The notes under the pieces are model-generated. The model saw only the letters and a program-made list of their open reading frames with translations. It made no database searches and was not told the DNA's origin. The position numbers and the translations under genes are program-made. A DNA stretch of 64,000 nt from assembly GCF_023073315.1 (NCBI RefSeq), contig NZ_JADPJH010000033.1, positions 194,132-258,131 on the forward strand, in the 5' to 3' direction. This stretch comes from Bradyrhizobium sp. 1. Its GTDB lineage: Bacteria; Pseudomonadota; Alphaproteobacteria; Rhizobiales; Xanthobacteraceae. Positions 49,208-57,823 of the stretch are shown in pieces (the first letter of the stretch is position 1; each line of letters begins with the position of its first letter).

Positions 49208-49837
49208 CTAATCGTCCTCCGCCGGGCCGCACCAGCCGGGCAGATAGATCGCATCCTTGCTCTTGGCCGCGGCCAAAGCCTTTTCGAGCGCCTTGTCGAA
49301 ATTGGCATCCACTGCCTTGCGCGTCAGTTTTCGGCGCAGAAAGTCGGCCCACAGGAATTCGGAGAACGGCGTGGTGTCCTTGGCGAAGCCGCCCATGCGG
49401 CGAAGCTCGCCGGCGAGGCTCCGGAACGGATCGTCCTTGAGATCGACGACCGACTTCGGCAGATCGCGGAACGGACGCCGCTCGCCCTTGGCGTCGTAGG
49501 GATAGACCCAGCGCTTGTTGTCCATCACGCCCCAGAACGCCTCGCGCTCGACCATCCTGAGATCGCCGACGACGCTCACCAGCACCTGCTTGATGCCCTC
49601 GTCATGCAGCGCGCGACCGAGATGATGATGGTCGATTACGTAATAGCGCCCGTCAGGTCCGTAGACGACGGGGATCATGTGAGTGCCGAGCAGGTCGGAT
49701 TGCTTCTTTTTGTCGTGCTCGCGCCAGCGCTTGCGCTTCTCCTTGACCTCGCGCATGCCGACCGTCATCTGCGTCGGCCGAAGCGACAGGATCGGAACCG
49801 GGTGCACTCTCGGTTCGCGCGCGTTGGTGGTGGTCAT
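49208..49837 (-). CDS. ParB-like nuclease-fold protein (ParBc_2 type)
   Basis: This 209-residue protein has the sulfiredoxin/ParB-like core seen in ParBc_2 proteins: PVPILSLRPTQMTVGMREVKEKRKRW, then GPDGRYYVIDHHHLGRALHDEG and VVGDLRMVEREAFWGVM. It lacks the helix-turn-helix of true ParB and no parA or parS is nearby, so chromosome partition is unlikely. A GAGGGATC site supports the start at 49837. Its function, perhaps nucleotide binding or hydrolysis, is unknown. Confidence 0.75.
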   Translation of the reverse strand: MTTTNAREPRVHPVPILSLRPTQMTVGMREVKEKRKRWREHDKKKQSDLLGTHMIPVVYGPDGRYYVIDHHHLGRALHDEGIKQVLVSVVGDLRMVEREAFWGVMDNKRWVYPYDAKGERRPFRDLPKSVVDLKDDPFRSLAGELRRMGGFAKDTTPFSEFLWADFLRRKLTRKAVDANFDKALEKALAAAKSKDAIYLPGWCGPAEDD

Positions 49838-50148
49838 GGTCGAAGATCCCTCGCATCGTTGCACCGGCGGACCCGGTTCCCCAGACTAAGCCACGAGCAC
49901 CGCGGCGGCAAAACGCGTTCGGTCGGGCGCGGATCACAAGCCGCTGTTCAGGGGTTCAGGGCGATGTCGATTGCTGCAACGCAACCCGCGAATTCCTGAC
50001 GCCGGGGTGACGGCCGCGCACCGCGACCGTCAGCCCCCGTGAAAGATAGTGCCAAGGCGCAATGCACGTGCGCGTTGAGAAGATTTCCTGCAACGCTTTC
50101 ACCACATATGCTATCTAAAAATCGCTGCTTCGGAGTGATCCTCACGCC

Positions 50149-50496
50149 ATGAAAATCCAGCGGCCCATAAGCTCGGACGACGAGCATCGGGTGCTCCAGT
50201 TCAGGCCGCGCACCTCGCCTTCCCCGGCGGTCCACCGGGGCAGCGGCACTGTGCAGCCGTTGCGCATCGCACCCGAGCCCGAGCCGCTCGATCTGTCGCG
50301 CTACGAGCAGCCTCGCACCGAGCCGGACGAATTCCGCCACCGCATGCTCGCCAACATTGCTGCGCTCGCCTTCACCGTGGCGCTGACTGCGGTTGGAATC
50401 TGGCTCGCGGTCAGCATCGCCGACCTCAGGCGGACCCAGGATTGCGTGCTGATGGGCCGGCGCGACTGCGTGAAGATCGTGACGCCCCAGATCTAG
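50149..50496 (+). CDS. Hypothetical single-TM protein
   Basis: This 115-residue protein has a polar, Pro/Arg-rich cytoplasmic N-terminus (residues 1-66), one TM helix (NIAALAFTVALTAVGIWLAVSIADL) and a short tail with two Cys (DCVLMGRRDC) that could be disulfide-bonded outside. It stands 220 bp before acpXL on the same strand. I recognise no family, and a link to lipid A synthesis is only positional. Confidence 0.6.
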   Translation: MKIQRPISSDDEHRVLQFRPRTSPSPAVHRGSGTVQPLRIAPEPEPLDLSRYEQPRTEPDEFRHRMLANIAALAFTVALTAVGIWLAVSIADLRRTQDCVLMGRRDCVKIVTPQI

Positions 50497-50716
50497 GCCC
50501 GCCCTGCCCCGGTCCCCGTTCGAAGGCCCTGCCGGTGGCATCCCCAGCCCTGTCCTCCAGCCCGTCCGGCTCCATTGAACTCAGGGCGGCGCTCCGTTAT
50601 ACGGGCTCTCGACCCGGCCAGAGGGGGGTTTGAGGGCGTCATCCGGGCGCGATGCCCACCCACCGTTCTACTCTGGAAAATCTGACAAATACCCGCAATC
50701 TATCAAAGGCTTAGTG

Positions 50717-51004
50717 ATGTCCACCACATTCGATCAGGTCGCTACGATCATCGCTGAAACCTGCGACATCCCGCGCGACACGATCACGCCGGATAGCCAC
50801 GCCATCGATGACCTCGGCATCGACAGCCTCGATTTCCTCGATATCGCCTTTGCCATCGACAAGCAGTTCGGCATCAAGCTGCCGCTGGAAAAGTGGACCC
50901 AGGAGGTCAACGACGGCAAGGCGACCACGGAACAGTATTTCGTGCTGAAGAACCTGTGCGCGCGCATCGACGAACTGGTTGCCGCCAAGGGCGCGAGCGC
51001 CTGA
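50717..51004 (+). CDS. acpXL: Acyl carrier protein AcpXL
   Basis: This 95-residue specialised ACP has the phosphopantetheine Ser in LGIDSLDFLDIAFAID. It is longer than housekeeping ACP and carries the KLPLEKWTQEVNDGKATTEQYF segment characteristic of AcpXL. It holds the growing C26-C32 hydroxylated fatty acid destined for lipid A in Rhizobiales. It heads the five-gene cluster through lpxXL; 10 bp separate it from fabZ. Confidence 0.93.
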   Translation: MSTTFDQVATIIAETCDIPRDTITPDSHAIDDLGIDSLDFLDIAFAIDKQFGIKLPLEKWTQEVNDGKATTEQYFVLKNLCARIDELVAAKGASA

Positions 51005-51014
51005 TCGGGCGATC

Positions 51015-51485
51015 ATGCAACTCGAATACTTCCACATGATCGATCGCATCGTCGACCTCAAGGTCGACGAGAAGACGATCGTCGTCGAGGCCCTGGTCCC
51101 CAAGGAGAGCACCGTCTTCGAGGGGCACTTCCCGGGCTATCCGCTCATGCCTGGCGTGCTCCTGATCGAATCGATGGCGCAGGCCTCGGGCTTCCTCCTG
51201 CTTGGCGTCCTGAAGTTCGAGCGCATGCCGATTCTCGCCGCCGTGAAGGAAGCCAAGGTGCGCGGCTCGGTGTTTCCGGGCGACCTGATGACCCTTGAGG
51301 CCAGCGTGGCCCATGAGGGCTCGGGCTACGCCATGACAGAGGCCAAGATCCGGGTCGGCGGCAAGCTGCGCGCCAATTCGGCGCTCACCTTCACGCTGAT
51401 TCCCTTCCCCAATGCGGATATGCGCGGATACATGACGAAAGTCGCCGAGCGCGTCGGCTTTCCGCTACAGGCCGTATCGCCATGA
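51015..51485 (+). CDS. fabZ: 3-hydroxyacyl-ACP dehydratase (FabZ family, VLCFA cluster)
   Basis: This 156-residue hot-dog enzyme has the FabZ active-site region FEGHFPGYPLMPGVLLIESMAQASG with catalytic His and Glu. It dehydrates 3-hydroxyacyl-AcpXL during very-long-chain elongation. Its stop overlaps the next gene's ATG by 4 bp. Context separates it from the housekeeping fabZ. Confidence 0.9.
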   Translation: MQLEYFHMIDRIVDLKVDEKTIVVEALVPKESTVFEGHFPGYPLMPGVLLIESMAQASGFLLLGVLKFERMPILAAVKEAKVRGSVFPGDLMTLEASVAHEGSGYAMTEAKIRVGGKLRANSALTFTLIPFPNADMRGYMTKVAERVGFPLQAVSP

Positions 51486-52687
51486 CCGACACCCCTGCGA
51501 AGCCCGGCCAGACGGAAGTCTGGATCACCGGCATTGGTCTCGCCACATCGCTTGGCGAAGGCCTCGACGCCAACTGGGCGGCGCTTCAGGAGAAGCGCAT
51601 CAATGTCGATGAGAAGGGCTTTGCGCCCTTCGTCGTGCATCCCCTGATGCCTGTGACCTTCGACAGCCAGATCCCGAAGAAGGGCGACCAGCGCCAGATG
51701 GAAGCCTGGCAGCGCATCGGCGTCTATGCCGCGGGCCTCGCGCTCGACTCGGCCGGCATCAAGGGCAACAAGGACATCCTGTCGAAGATCGACATGGTGG
51801 TGGCCGCCGGCGGCGGCGAGCGCGATCTCAACGTCGATACCGGCGTGCTCACCGCCGAGGCCAAGGGCGCCAATGCGCCGGGCTTCCTCAACGAGCGGCT
51901 GATGAGCGATCTCAGGCCGACGCTGTTCCTGGCCCAGCTCTCCAATCTGCTCGCCGGCAACATCGCCATCGTCAACGGCCTGGGCGGCACCTCGCGCACC
52001 TTCATGGGCGAAGAGGTTGCCGGTGCCGATGCCGCGCGCATCGCGCTGTCGCGCATCGCCTCGGGCGAGAGCGACATCGCGCTGGTCGGCGGCTCGCATA
52101 ATGGCGAGCGCAAGGACCTCATGGTCCTCTACGAATTCGGCGACTTCAACCTCAAGGACAAGTTTGCACCCGTCTGGGCGCGCAAGGACCACGCCGGCTT
52201 CGCGCTCGGTTCGGCCGGCGCCTTCCTGGTGCTGGAATCAAAGGCCCACGCAGAAGCGCGCGGCGCCAAGCCTTACGCAAAGCTGTCGAGCGTGGTGACT
52301 GATCTCGCCCGACGCAAGCAGTCCGGCGACATGGAAGCGACGCTGGAGAAGCTTTGGGCGAAACTGCCCAAGCGCGAGGGCAAGGGCGCAATCATCTCGG
52401 GCGCGACTGGCGCCGAGCCCGCGACCTCGGAAGAGCACGGCTTCCTGAAGGGCCATGCCGACTTTCCGGTGCGCGCGACCGGCACGATGTTCGGCCACAC
52501 CATGGAAACGCAATTTCCGCTCGGCCTTGCGCTGGCCGCGCTGTCGATCTCGCGCGGCGCGCTGTTCCCGCCGAACGATTCGACCGGGACCGAGATTGAA
52601 ATGCAGGGAGCGCCCACCCAGATTGTGGTGGTGGGGGCCGGACACTGGCGCGGCGAAGGCATGGCGCTGGTCGAGGCTGTGAAGTAG
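51482..52687 (+). CDS. Ketosynthase-like protein lacking the catalytic triad (CLF-like)
   Basis: This 401-residue protein has the overall thiolase/KAS fold (VWITGIGLATSLGEGLDANW, FALGSAGAFLVLESKAHAEA). The nucleophile region, ACASG in active enzymes, reads NGLGGTSRTFMG (~residues 163-174) without Cys, and the HGT His motif is absent (SGATGAEPATSEEHG). A Gly-His remains in MFGHTMETQF. It is probably a non-catalytic partner of the next gene, as chain-length factors are in type II polyketide synthases. It keeps the cluster's fabF2 position. A 4-bp overlap with fabZ shows tight coupling. Confidence 0.85.
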   Translation: MTDTPAKPGQTEVWITGIGLATSLGEGLDANWAALQEKRINVDEKGFAPFVVHPLMPVTFDSQIPKKGDQRQMEAWQRIGVYAAGLALDSAGIKGNKDILSKIDMVVAAGGGERDLNVDTGVLTAEAKGANAPGFLNERLMSDLRPTLFLAQLSNLLAGNIAIVNGLGGTSRTFMGEEVAGADAARIALSRIASGESDIALVGGSHNGERKDLMVLYEFGDFNLKDKFAPVWARKDHAGFALGSAGAFLVLESKAHAEARGAKPYAKLSSVVTDLARRKQSGDMEATLEKLWAKLPKREGKGAIISGATGAEPATSEEHGFLKGHADFPVRATGTMFGHTMETQFPLGLALAALSISRGALFPPNDSTGTEIEMQGAPTQIVVVGAGHWRGEGMALVEAVK

Positions 52688-52705
52688 TTCAAGCGGGGGA
52701 TCGAC

Positions 52706-53983
52706 ATGACTGCACCACGCGACAAACTCGGGCGTCCCGTCGTCGTCGTCACCGGCATGGGCATCATGACCTCGCTCGGCAACGGCAAGGCCGACAATTG
52801 GGCGAAGCTCGTCGCCGGCGAATCCGGTATCCGCACCATCACGCGCTTTCCGGTCGATGGCCTGAGGACGACGATGGCCGGCACCGTTGATTTCGTCAGC
52901 GTCGATCCGTTCTCCTCCACCGGCCTGTCCGAGCGGATGGCCGAGCTGGTCACGGAGGAAGCGCTCGCGCAGGCCGGTATCGGCGCCAAGGCCGATTTCC
53001 CGGGCCCGCTCTTCCTGGCGGTCGCGCCGGTGGAAGTCGAATGGCCGCAGCGCCGCGAGCTCGGCCGCGCCGTCGGCGCGCAGGATTTCACCTATGACGA
53101 TTTGCTGCGCATCTCCGGCGGCGGCAAATACAGCGCCTATCACCACCGCTTCATGTTCGGCTCGGTGGCAGCCCATCTCGCCGAGACCTTCGGCACCAAG
53201 GGCTCGCCGATCTCGCTGTCGACGGCCTGCGCCTCGGGCGCGACCTCGATCCAGCTCGGAGTCGAGGCGATCCGCCGCGGCGAGACTGACGCTGCGCTGT
53301 GCGTCGCGACCGACGGCACCGTGAATCCGGAAGCGCTGGTGCGCTTCTCGCTGCTCTCGGCGTTGTCGACCCAGAACGATCCGCCGCAGGCGGCCTCCCG
53401 CCCCTTCTCCAAGAACCGCGACGGCTTTGTCATGGCCGAAGGTGCCGGCGCGCTGGTGCTGGAAAGCTATGAAGCGGCAACCGCGCGCGGCGCAAAGATC
53501 CTCGGCGTCATCGCCGGCTGCGGCGAGCTCACCGATTCCTTCCATCGCACCCGCTCCTCGCCCGACGGCAAGCCGATCATCGGCTGCATGAACAAGACGC
53601 TGGCCGATGCCGGCATGACGCCGGACCAGATCGACCATATCAACGCGCACGGTACCGCCACGCCCGAGAACGACAAGATGGAGTACAACACGACATCGGC
53701 GGTGTTCGGCGATCTCGTCACGAAGATTCCGGTCACCTCCAACAAGTCGATGGTCGGCCACACCATCTCGGCCGCAGGCGCAGTCGAGGCGATCTTCTCG
53801 CTGCTCACGCTGGAGCATCAACGCATCCCGCCGACCATCAACTACGACAATCCGGATCCCACGATCCTGTTCGACGTCGTCGGCAACAAGGCGCGCGACG
53901 CCCGCGTCACCGCCGTGATGTCGAACTCGTTCGGCTTCGGCGGCCAGAACGCCTCGCTGATCCTGACCCGCGAACCGGCCTGA
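52706..53983 (+). CDS. fabF: Beta-ketoacyl-ACP synthase II (FabF family, VLCFA cluster)
   Basis: This 425-residue active-type ketosynthase has its nucleophile Cys in STACASGATS (~175), His in NAHGTATPENDKMEYN (~315) and a second His in NKSMVGHTISAAGAVE (~352). It condenses malonyl units onto acyl-AcpXL. It lies 18 bp below the degenerate ketosynthase, with which it may form a heterodimer. In many Rhizobiales an alcohol dehydrogenase gene follows; here lpxXL comes directly, 8 bp later. Confidence 0.92.
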   Translation: MTAPRDKLGRPVVVVTGMGIMTSLGNGKADNWAKLVAGESGIRTITRFPVDGLRTTMAGTVDFVSVDPFSSTGLSERMAELVTEEALAQAGIGAKADFPGPLFLAVAPVEVEWPQRRELGRAVGAQDFTYDDLLRISGGGKYSAYHHRFMFGSVAAHLAETFGTKGSPISLSTACASGATSIQLGVEAIRRGETDAALCVATDGTVNPEALVRFSLLSALSTQNDPPQAASRPFSKNRDGFVMAEGAGALVLESYEAATARGAKILGVIAGCGELTDSFHRTRSSPDGKPIIGCMNKTLADAGMTPDQIDHINAHGTATPENDKMEYNTTSAVFGDLVTKIPVTSNKSMVGHTISAAGAVEAIFSLLTLEHQRIPPTINYDNPDPTILFDVVGNKARDARVTAVMSNSFGFGGQNASLILTREPA

Positions 53984-53991
53984 CCGGACGC

Positions 53992-54924
53992 ATGGCGCTG
54001 CTTCCTGCGAGCACGAAGGCCCGCGCGCGGGAGGCCGCCAAATCGATCGGGGGCGGCCTGATCGGTGCCGCCACCGTTGGCATGCTGCGCACCACGCGCT
54101 ATTTCGATCCCGCCAAGACCGCCGATTTCTTCGCGCGCGTCACCAGGACGATCGGCCCGCGCCTGCGCGAGCACCGCATCGGCCGCGCCAATCTCACCGC
54201 GGCATTTCCCGAGAAGTCGCCGGAAGAGATCGAAGCCATCCTGATGGGCGTGTGGGACAATCTCGGCCGCGTCGGCGCCGAATTCGCCCATATGGACCAC
54301 GTCTGGGATTACGACCGCGCGCATCCGGAGAACAGCCGGATCGAACTCCCGGCGCGCAGCATCGAGCTGTTCGACCACATCCGCGACGACGGCAAGCCGG
54401 CGCTGATCTTCGCCTCGCATCTCGCCAATTGGGAATTACCGGCGCTGGCTGCCGTCGCGCACGGGCTGGATGCCGCGATCCTCTACCGCCGGCCGAACAT
54501 TGCGTCTGCCGACCGCATCATCCAGGAGATGCGCCAGGTCAACATGGGCACGCTGATCCCGGCGGGCCGCGATGCGCCGCTGCGGCTCGCGCAGGCGCTG
54601 AAGGACGGCAAGCACGTCGCCATGCTGGTCGACCAATATCTGACCGGCGGTGTCGAGGTCACCTTCTTCGGCCGCAAGACCCGCGCCAATCCGATGCTGG
54701 CGCGCCTCTTGCGCCAGGTCGATTGCCCCATCCACGGCGTCCGCATCATCCGCAAGCCCGGCGGCCGCTTCGCCGCGGAGCTGACCGAAGAGGTCCCGCC
54801 GGTGCGCGATGCCGACGGCAAGATCGACATCCAGGGCACGACGCAAGCGATCACCAACGTGGTGGAAGGCTGGGTACGCGAGCATCCCGAGCAGTGGCTC
54901 TGGCTGCACCGCAGGTGGCGGTAG
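53992..54924 (+). CDS. lpxXL: Very-long-chain lipid A acyltransferase (LpxXL)
   Basis: This 310-residue member of the HtrB/LpxL family has the acyltransferase motif FASHLANWELPALA (His-X4-Glu), a membrane-associated N-terminal stretch, ALKDGKHVAMLVDQYLTGGVEVTFFG and a C-terminal HPEQWLWLHRRWR, typical of lauroyl/VLCFA transferases. It transfers the C26-C32 acyl chain from AcpXL to lipid A at the inner membrane. It closes the cluster and is followed by a palindromic repeat. Confidence 0.9.
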   Translation: MALLPASTKARAREAAKSIGGGLIGAATVGMLRTTRYFDPAKTADFFARVTRTIGPRLREHRIGRANLTAAFPEKSPEEIEAILMGVWDNLGRVGAEFAHMDHVWDYDRAHPENSRIELPARSIELFDHIRDDGKPALIFASHLANWELPALAAVAHGLDAAILYRRPNIASADRIIQEMRQVNMGTLIPAGRDAPLRLAQALKDGKHVAMLVDQYLTGGVEVTFFGRKTRANPMLARLLRQVDCPIHGVRIIRKPGGRFAAELTEEVPPVRDADGKIDIQGTTQAITNVVEGWVREHPEQWLWLHRRWR

Positions 54925-54931
54925 CTCCCGC

Positions 54932-55017
54932 CGTCATTGCGAGCGCAGCGAAGCAATCCAGAATGCTTCCGCGGAAGCAGCCTGGATTGCTTCGTCGCTT
55001 CGCCCCTCGCAATGACG
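54932..55017. repeat. 86-bp palindromic repeat (CGTCATTGCGAG ... CTCGCAATGACG)
   Basis: Outer arms CGTCATTGCGAG (54932) and CTCGCAATGACG (ending 55017) enclose GCGAAGCAATCCAG and CTGGATTGCTTCG arms, giving a long hairpin. This element is a common dispersed repeat in Bradyrhizobium genomes. It fills the gap between the convergent lpxXL and polyamine-binding genes and probably serves as a two-way transcription end. Confidence 0.88.
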
Positions 55018-55034
55018 AGCGTCGGAAGCGGTTG

Positions 55035-56147
55035 TCACCGCCCCGTCTTCACCTTGGTCCAAAGCCGATTGATGACGCGCTGCGTCGCCGGCTCGCGGGC
55101 CGTGATGACGAACAGCTTTGCGAGCGTCGCCTCGTCCGGATAGATGTTCTTGTCGTTCAGGATCTTCGGATCGACCAGCTTCTGGCTGGCGAGGTTGCCG
55201 TTGGCATAGGACAGGAAGTCCGAGTTCTTGGCGGCAACATCAGGGCGGTAGAGATAGTTGATCAGCTCGTAGGCCTCTTTGACATTCTTCGCATCGGCGG
55301 GGATCGCAAGATTGTCGAAGAACATCTGCGCGCCCTCCTTCGGAATAGTGTAGCCGATCTCGATGCCGCTCTTGGCTTCGGCCGCACGGGCGCGGGCCTG
55401 CATGATGTCGCCGGACCAGCCGACCACGAAGCAGATCTCGCCGGTCGCGAGCGCGCTGAGATATTCGGACGAGTGAAATTTTCGCACGGACGGGCGGACC
55501 TTGGCGACGATGTCGGCGGCCTTCTCGAGGTCGGCCTGCTTGGTCGAGTTCGGATCGAGCCCGAGCCAGCTCAGCGCCGCCGGGAAGATGTCGTCGGCGG
55601 AATCAAGCATGTGCACGCCGCAATCCCTGAACTTGGCGAGGTTCTCCGGCTTGAAGACGATGTCCCAGCTGTCGATCTTGGCGTCCGGCCCGAGGATCTG
55701 CTTCACCTTGGCGACGTTGTAGCCGATGCCCGTCGTGCCCCACATGTAGTTCGCGGCGTAGACGTTGCCGGGATCGTAGGTCGCGAGGCGCTGCGTCACC
55801 ACGGGCCACGCATTGCCAAGGTTCGGCAGCTTCGCCTTGTCGAGCTTCTGGAAGATGTTGGCTTTGATCTGGCGCTGGAGGAAATAGGCGGTGGGCACGA
55901 CGACGTCGTAGCCGGACTTGCCGGCCATCAGACGCGTCTCCAGCGTCTCGTTGGCGTCAAAGGTGTCGTAGACCACCTTGATGCCGGTCTCCTTGGTGAA
56001 GGCCTCAAGGACGTCCGGCGCCATATAGTTGGACCAGTTGTAGAAGTTGACGACCCGCTCCTCGGCCCCTGCGGAGGCAGAGAGCAACGTCAGCGCCGCG
56101 GCAATTGCAGGACCGAGGCAAGACCTCGCGCGGCTGACGTTCGTCAT
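55035..56147 (-). CDS. Polyamine ABC substrate-binding protein (PotF-like)
   Basis: This 370-residue periplasmic protein has a signal peptide cut near ASAGAEE and the PotD/PotF fold: VVNFYNWSNYMAPDVLEAFTKETGIKVVYDTFDANETLETRLMAGKSGYDVVVPTAYFL. It should bind putrescine or spermidine. No permease or ATPase gene adjoins it. It lies 6 bp below the aminotransferase gene, suggesting co-transcription and use of an imported amine, though that link is inferred. Confidence 0.88.
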   Translation of the reverse strand: MTNVSRARSCLGPAIAAALTLLSASAGAEERVVNFYNWSNYMAPDVLEAFTKETGIKVVYDTFDANETLETRLMAGKSGYDVVVPTAYFLQRQIKANIFQKLDKAKLPNLGNAWPVVTQRLATYDPGNVYAANYMWGTTGIGYNVAKVKQILGPDAKIDSWDIVFKPENLAKFRDCGVHMLDSADDIFPAALSWLGLDPNSTKQADLEKAADIVAKVRPSVRKFHSSEYLSALATGEICFVVGWSGDIMQARARAAEAKSGIEIGYTIPKEGAQMFFDNLAIPADAKNVKEAYELINYLYRPDVAAKNSDFLSYANGNLASQKLVDPKILNDKNIYPDEATLAKLFVITAREPATQRVINRLWTKVKTGR

Positions 56148-56153
56148 CTCTGT

Positions 56154-57332
56154 CTACCTCTTGCGCCCGCGTACCGCGTCCGACAGCCGCTCCAGCGCGG
56201 TGTCGAGCGTCTCGTCCTTCTTGTTGAAGCAGAAGCGCACCACCGAGGTCACGGGGTCCTGCTCGTAGAAGGCCGAGACCGGGATCGCCGCGACCTTGTA
56301 GTCCTTCACGATCCGCCAGCAGAACTCGGTGTCGCTCTCGTTGAGCCCGAGCGGCGACAGGTCGACGGTGAGGAAGTAGGTGCCCTGCGACTTCAGCACG
56401 GGGAAGCCGAGGCTTTCGAGGCCCTTGGTCAGGCGGTCCCTGCTCCGCACCAGATCCTTGCGCATCGACAGGAAGTACTCGTCGGGCTTGCCGAGGCCGT
56501 AGGCGACGGCGGCCTGGAGGTTTGGCGCGGTGGTGAAGGTCAGGAACTGGTGCACCTTGGCGGCGACCCGCAGCAGCGACGGCGCGGCGCAGACGAAGCC
56601 GATCTTCCAGCCGGTCAGCGAGAAAATCTTGCCGGCCGAGCCGACTTTGATGGTGCGGTCACGCATGCCGGGAATGGTAATCAGCGGAATGTGCTTGTGC
56701 TCGTCGAACGTGACGTGCTCCCACACTTCGTCTGTGATCGCGATGACGTCGAACTCCTGGCAGTAGCGCGCCAGGAGCTCGAGATCCTCGCGCGGATAGA
56801 CCACCGCGGAGGGATTCAGGGGATTGTTAAAGAGCACCGCCTTGGTCTTTGAATTGAAGACGCTTTTCAGCATGTCCTCATTCAGCCGCCAGTGCGGCGG
56901 CTCGAGCCGGACGAGACGCGGAATGCCGCCGGCCTGGCGGATGATCGGCAGATAGGAATCATAGACCGGCTGAAAACACACCACTTCGTCGCCGGGCTGG
57001 ACCACCGCGAGGATCGCCGAGGTCAGCGCCTCGGTGCCGCCGGAGGTCACCATCACCTCGCTCATCGGATCGAGCTTGAGCCCGTGCCAGTGGCCGTAAT
57101 GGGTCGCGATTGCCTGACGCAGTTCCGGGATGCCCATCATCGACGGATACTGGTTGTAGCCGTTCAGCGAGGCGTCAGCCGCAGCGCGGCGGATGTCCTC
57201 CGGGCCGGGATCGTCGGGAAAACCCTGCCCTAGATTGATGGCGTTGTTGTCGCGCGCGGCCTGCGACATCGCCTCGAAGATGGTGACGGGAAGGTCGGCG
57301 AAGACCTGGTTCAGGGACGAGCTTTTGGACAT
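56154..57332 (-). CDS. PLP-dependent class I/II aminotransferase
   Basis: This 392-residue fold-type I aminotransferase has its PLP Lys in VGSAGKIFSLTGWKIGFV. Other cofactor contacts are seen in NPLNPSAVVYPREDLELLARYC and VITDEVWEHVTFDEHKH. It resembles the KAT/YbdL/MtnE group that acts on methionine, aromatic amino acids or kynurenine. It is 8 bp below the rhodanese gene and heads toward the polyamine-binding gene, forming a three-gene leftward unit. Amino donor unknown. Confidence 0.87.
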   Translation of the reverse strand: MSKSSSLNQVFADLPVTIFEAMSQAARDNNAINLGQGFPDDPGPEDIRRAAADASLNGYNQYPSMMGIPELRQAIATHYGHWHGLKLDPMSEVMVTSGGTEALTSAILAVVQPGDEVVCFQPVYDSYLPIIRQAGGIPRLVRLEPPHWRLNEDMLKSVFNSKTKAVLFNNPLNPSAVVYPREDLELLARYCQEFDVIAITDEVWEHVTFDEHKHIPLITIPGMRDRTIKVGSAGKIFSLTGWKIGFVCAAPSLLRVAAKVHQFLTFTTAPNLQAAVAYGLGKPDEYFLSMRKDLVRSRDRLTKGLESLGFPVLKSQGTYFLTVDLSPLGLNESDTEFCWRIVKDYKVAAIPVSAFYEQDPVTSVVRFCFNKKDETLDTALERLSDAVRGRKR

Positions 57333-57340
57333 CGGGTGGA

Positions 57341-57664
57341 TCAGCCGACCTTGCTGGGAAGACCCGCCGCCTTCCAGCCGAGCATGCCGCCGGCCAGATG
57401 CTTGTCGTACGGAAGCCCCGCCGCCTGCGCCGCGAGCGAGGCGGTCACCGAGCGTTTTCCGGAGCGGCAGGCGAAGACGACCTCTTTGCCCTGGGGATCG
57501 GGGATCGCCTTGGGATCGAAGGTCGAGAGCGGCACGACGACACCGTAGGGATAGGCCTCGGCCTCGACCTCGTTCGGCTCGCGCACGTCGACGAGCAGAT
57601 AGCGACCTTCCGCGACGCCCTTGGAGACCTCGTCCGGGGTCAGATCCTGTACTCGATTTGCCAC
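57341..57664 (-). CDS. Rhodanese-domain protein (single domain)
   Basis: This protein of about 107 residues is a single rhodanese domain with YLLVDVREPNEVEAEAYP and the active-site loop VFACRSGKRSVTAS, in which Cys would carry persulfide. The GTG at 57664 has GGAGG 5 bases upstream and gives the normal length; ATGs at 57691 or 57775 add residues without conservation. It may serve sulfur transfer or thiosulfate detoxification. It leads the rhodanese-aminotransferase-binding-protein unit. Confidence 0.8.
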   Translation of the reverse strand: MANRVQDLTPDEVSKGVAEGRYLLVDVREPNEVEAEAYPYGVVVPLSTFDPKAIPDPQGKEVVFACRSGKRSVTASLAAQAAGLPYDKHLAGGMLGWKAAGLPSKVG

Positions 57665-57823
57665 ATCATCCTCCAACGTCGCGGGCCGCATGCCGGTACG
57701 ATCCCGGCGGGCGGCAACCTCGCCTCTCAGCCAACGAAAATCAAGCGCTACAAAGGCTTGAGCTGGCTTGCGCAAGTTAAAGCTAAATCGCAGCGACTTG
57801 AAGTGGGGCTTTGGTTTCCCGGC

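Noticed and set aside
49208..49837. ParB-like gene as a plasmid or chromosome partition system
   Set aside because: It has no helix-turn-helix domain, no parA partner and no parS-like sites nearby.
54252..56852. Very long open frame (866 codons) on the plus strand across lpxXL and the polyamine-binding gene
   Set aside because: It is antisense or out of frame to well-supported genes and rich in Arg/His/Asp, as expected for shadow frames in high-GC DNA.
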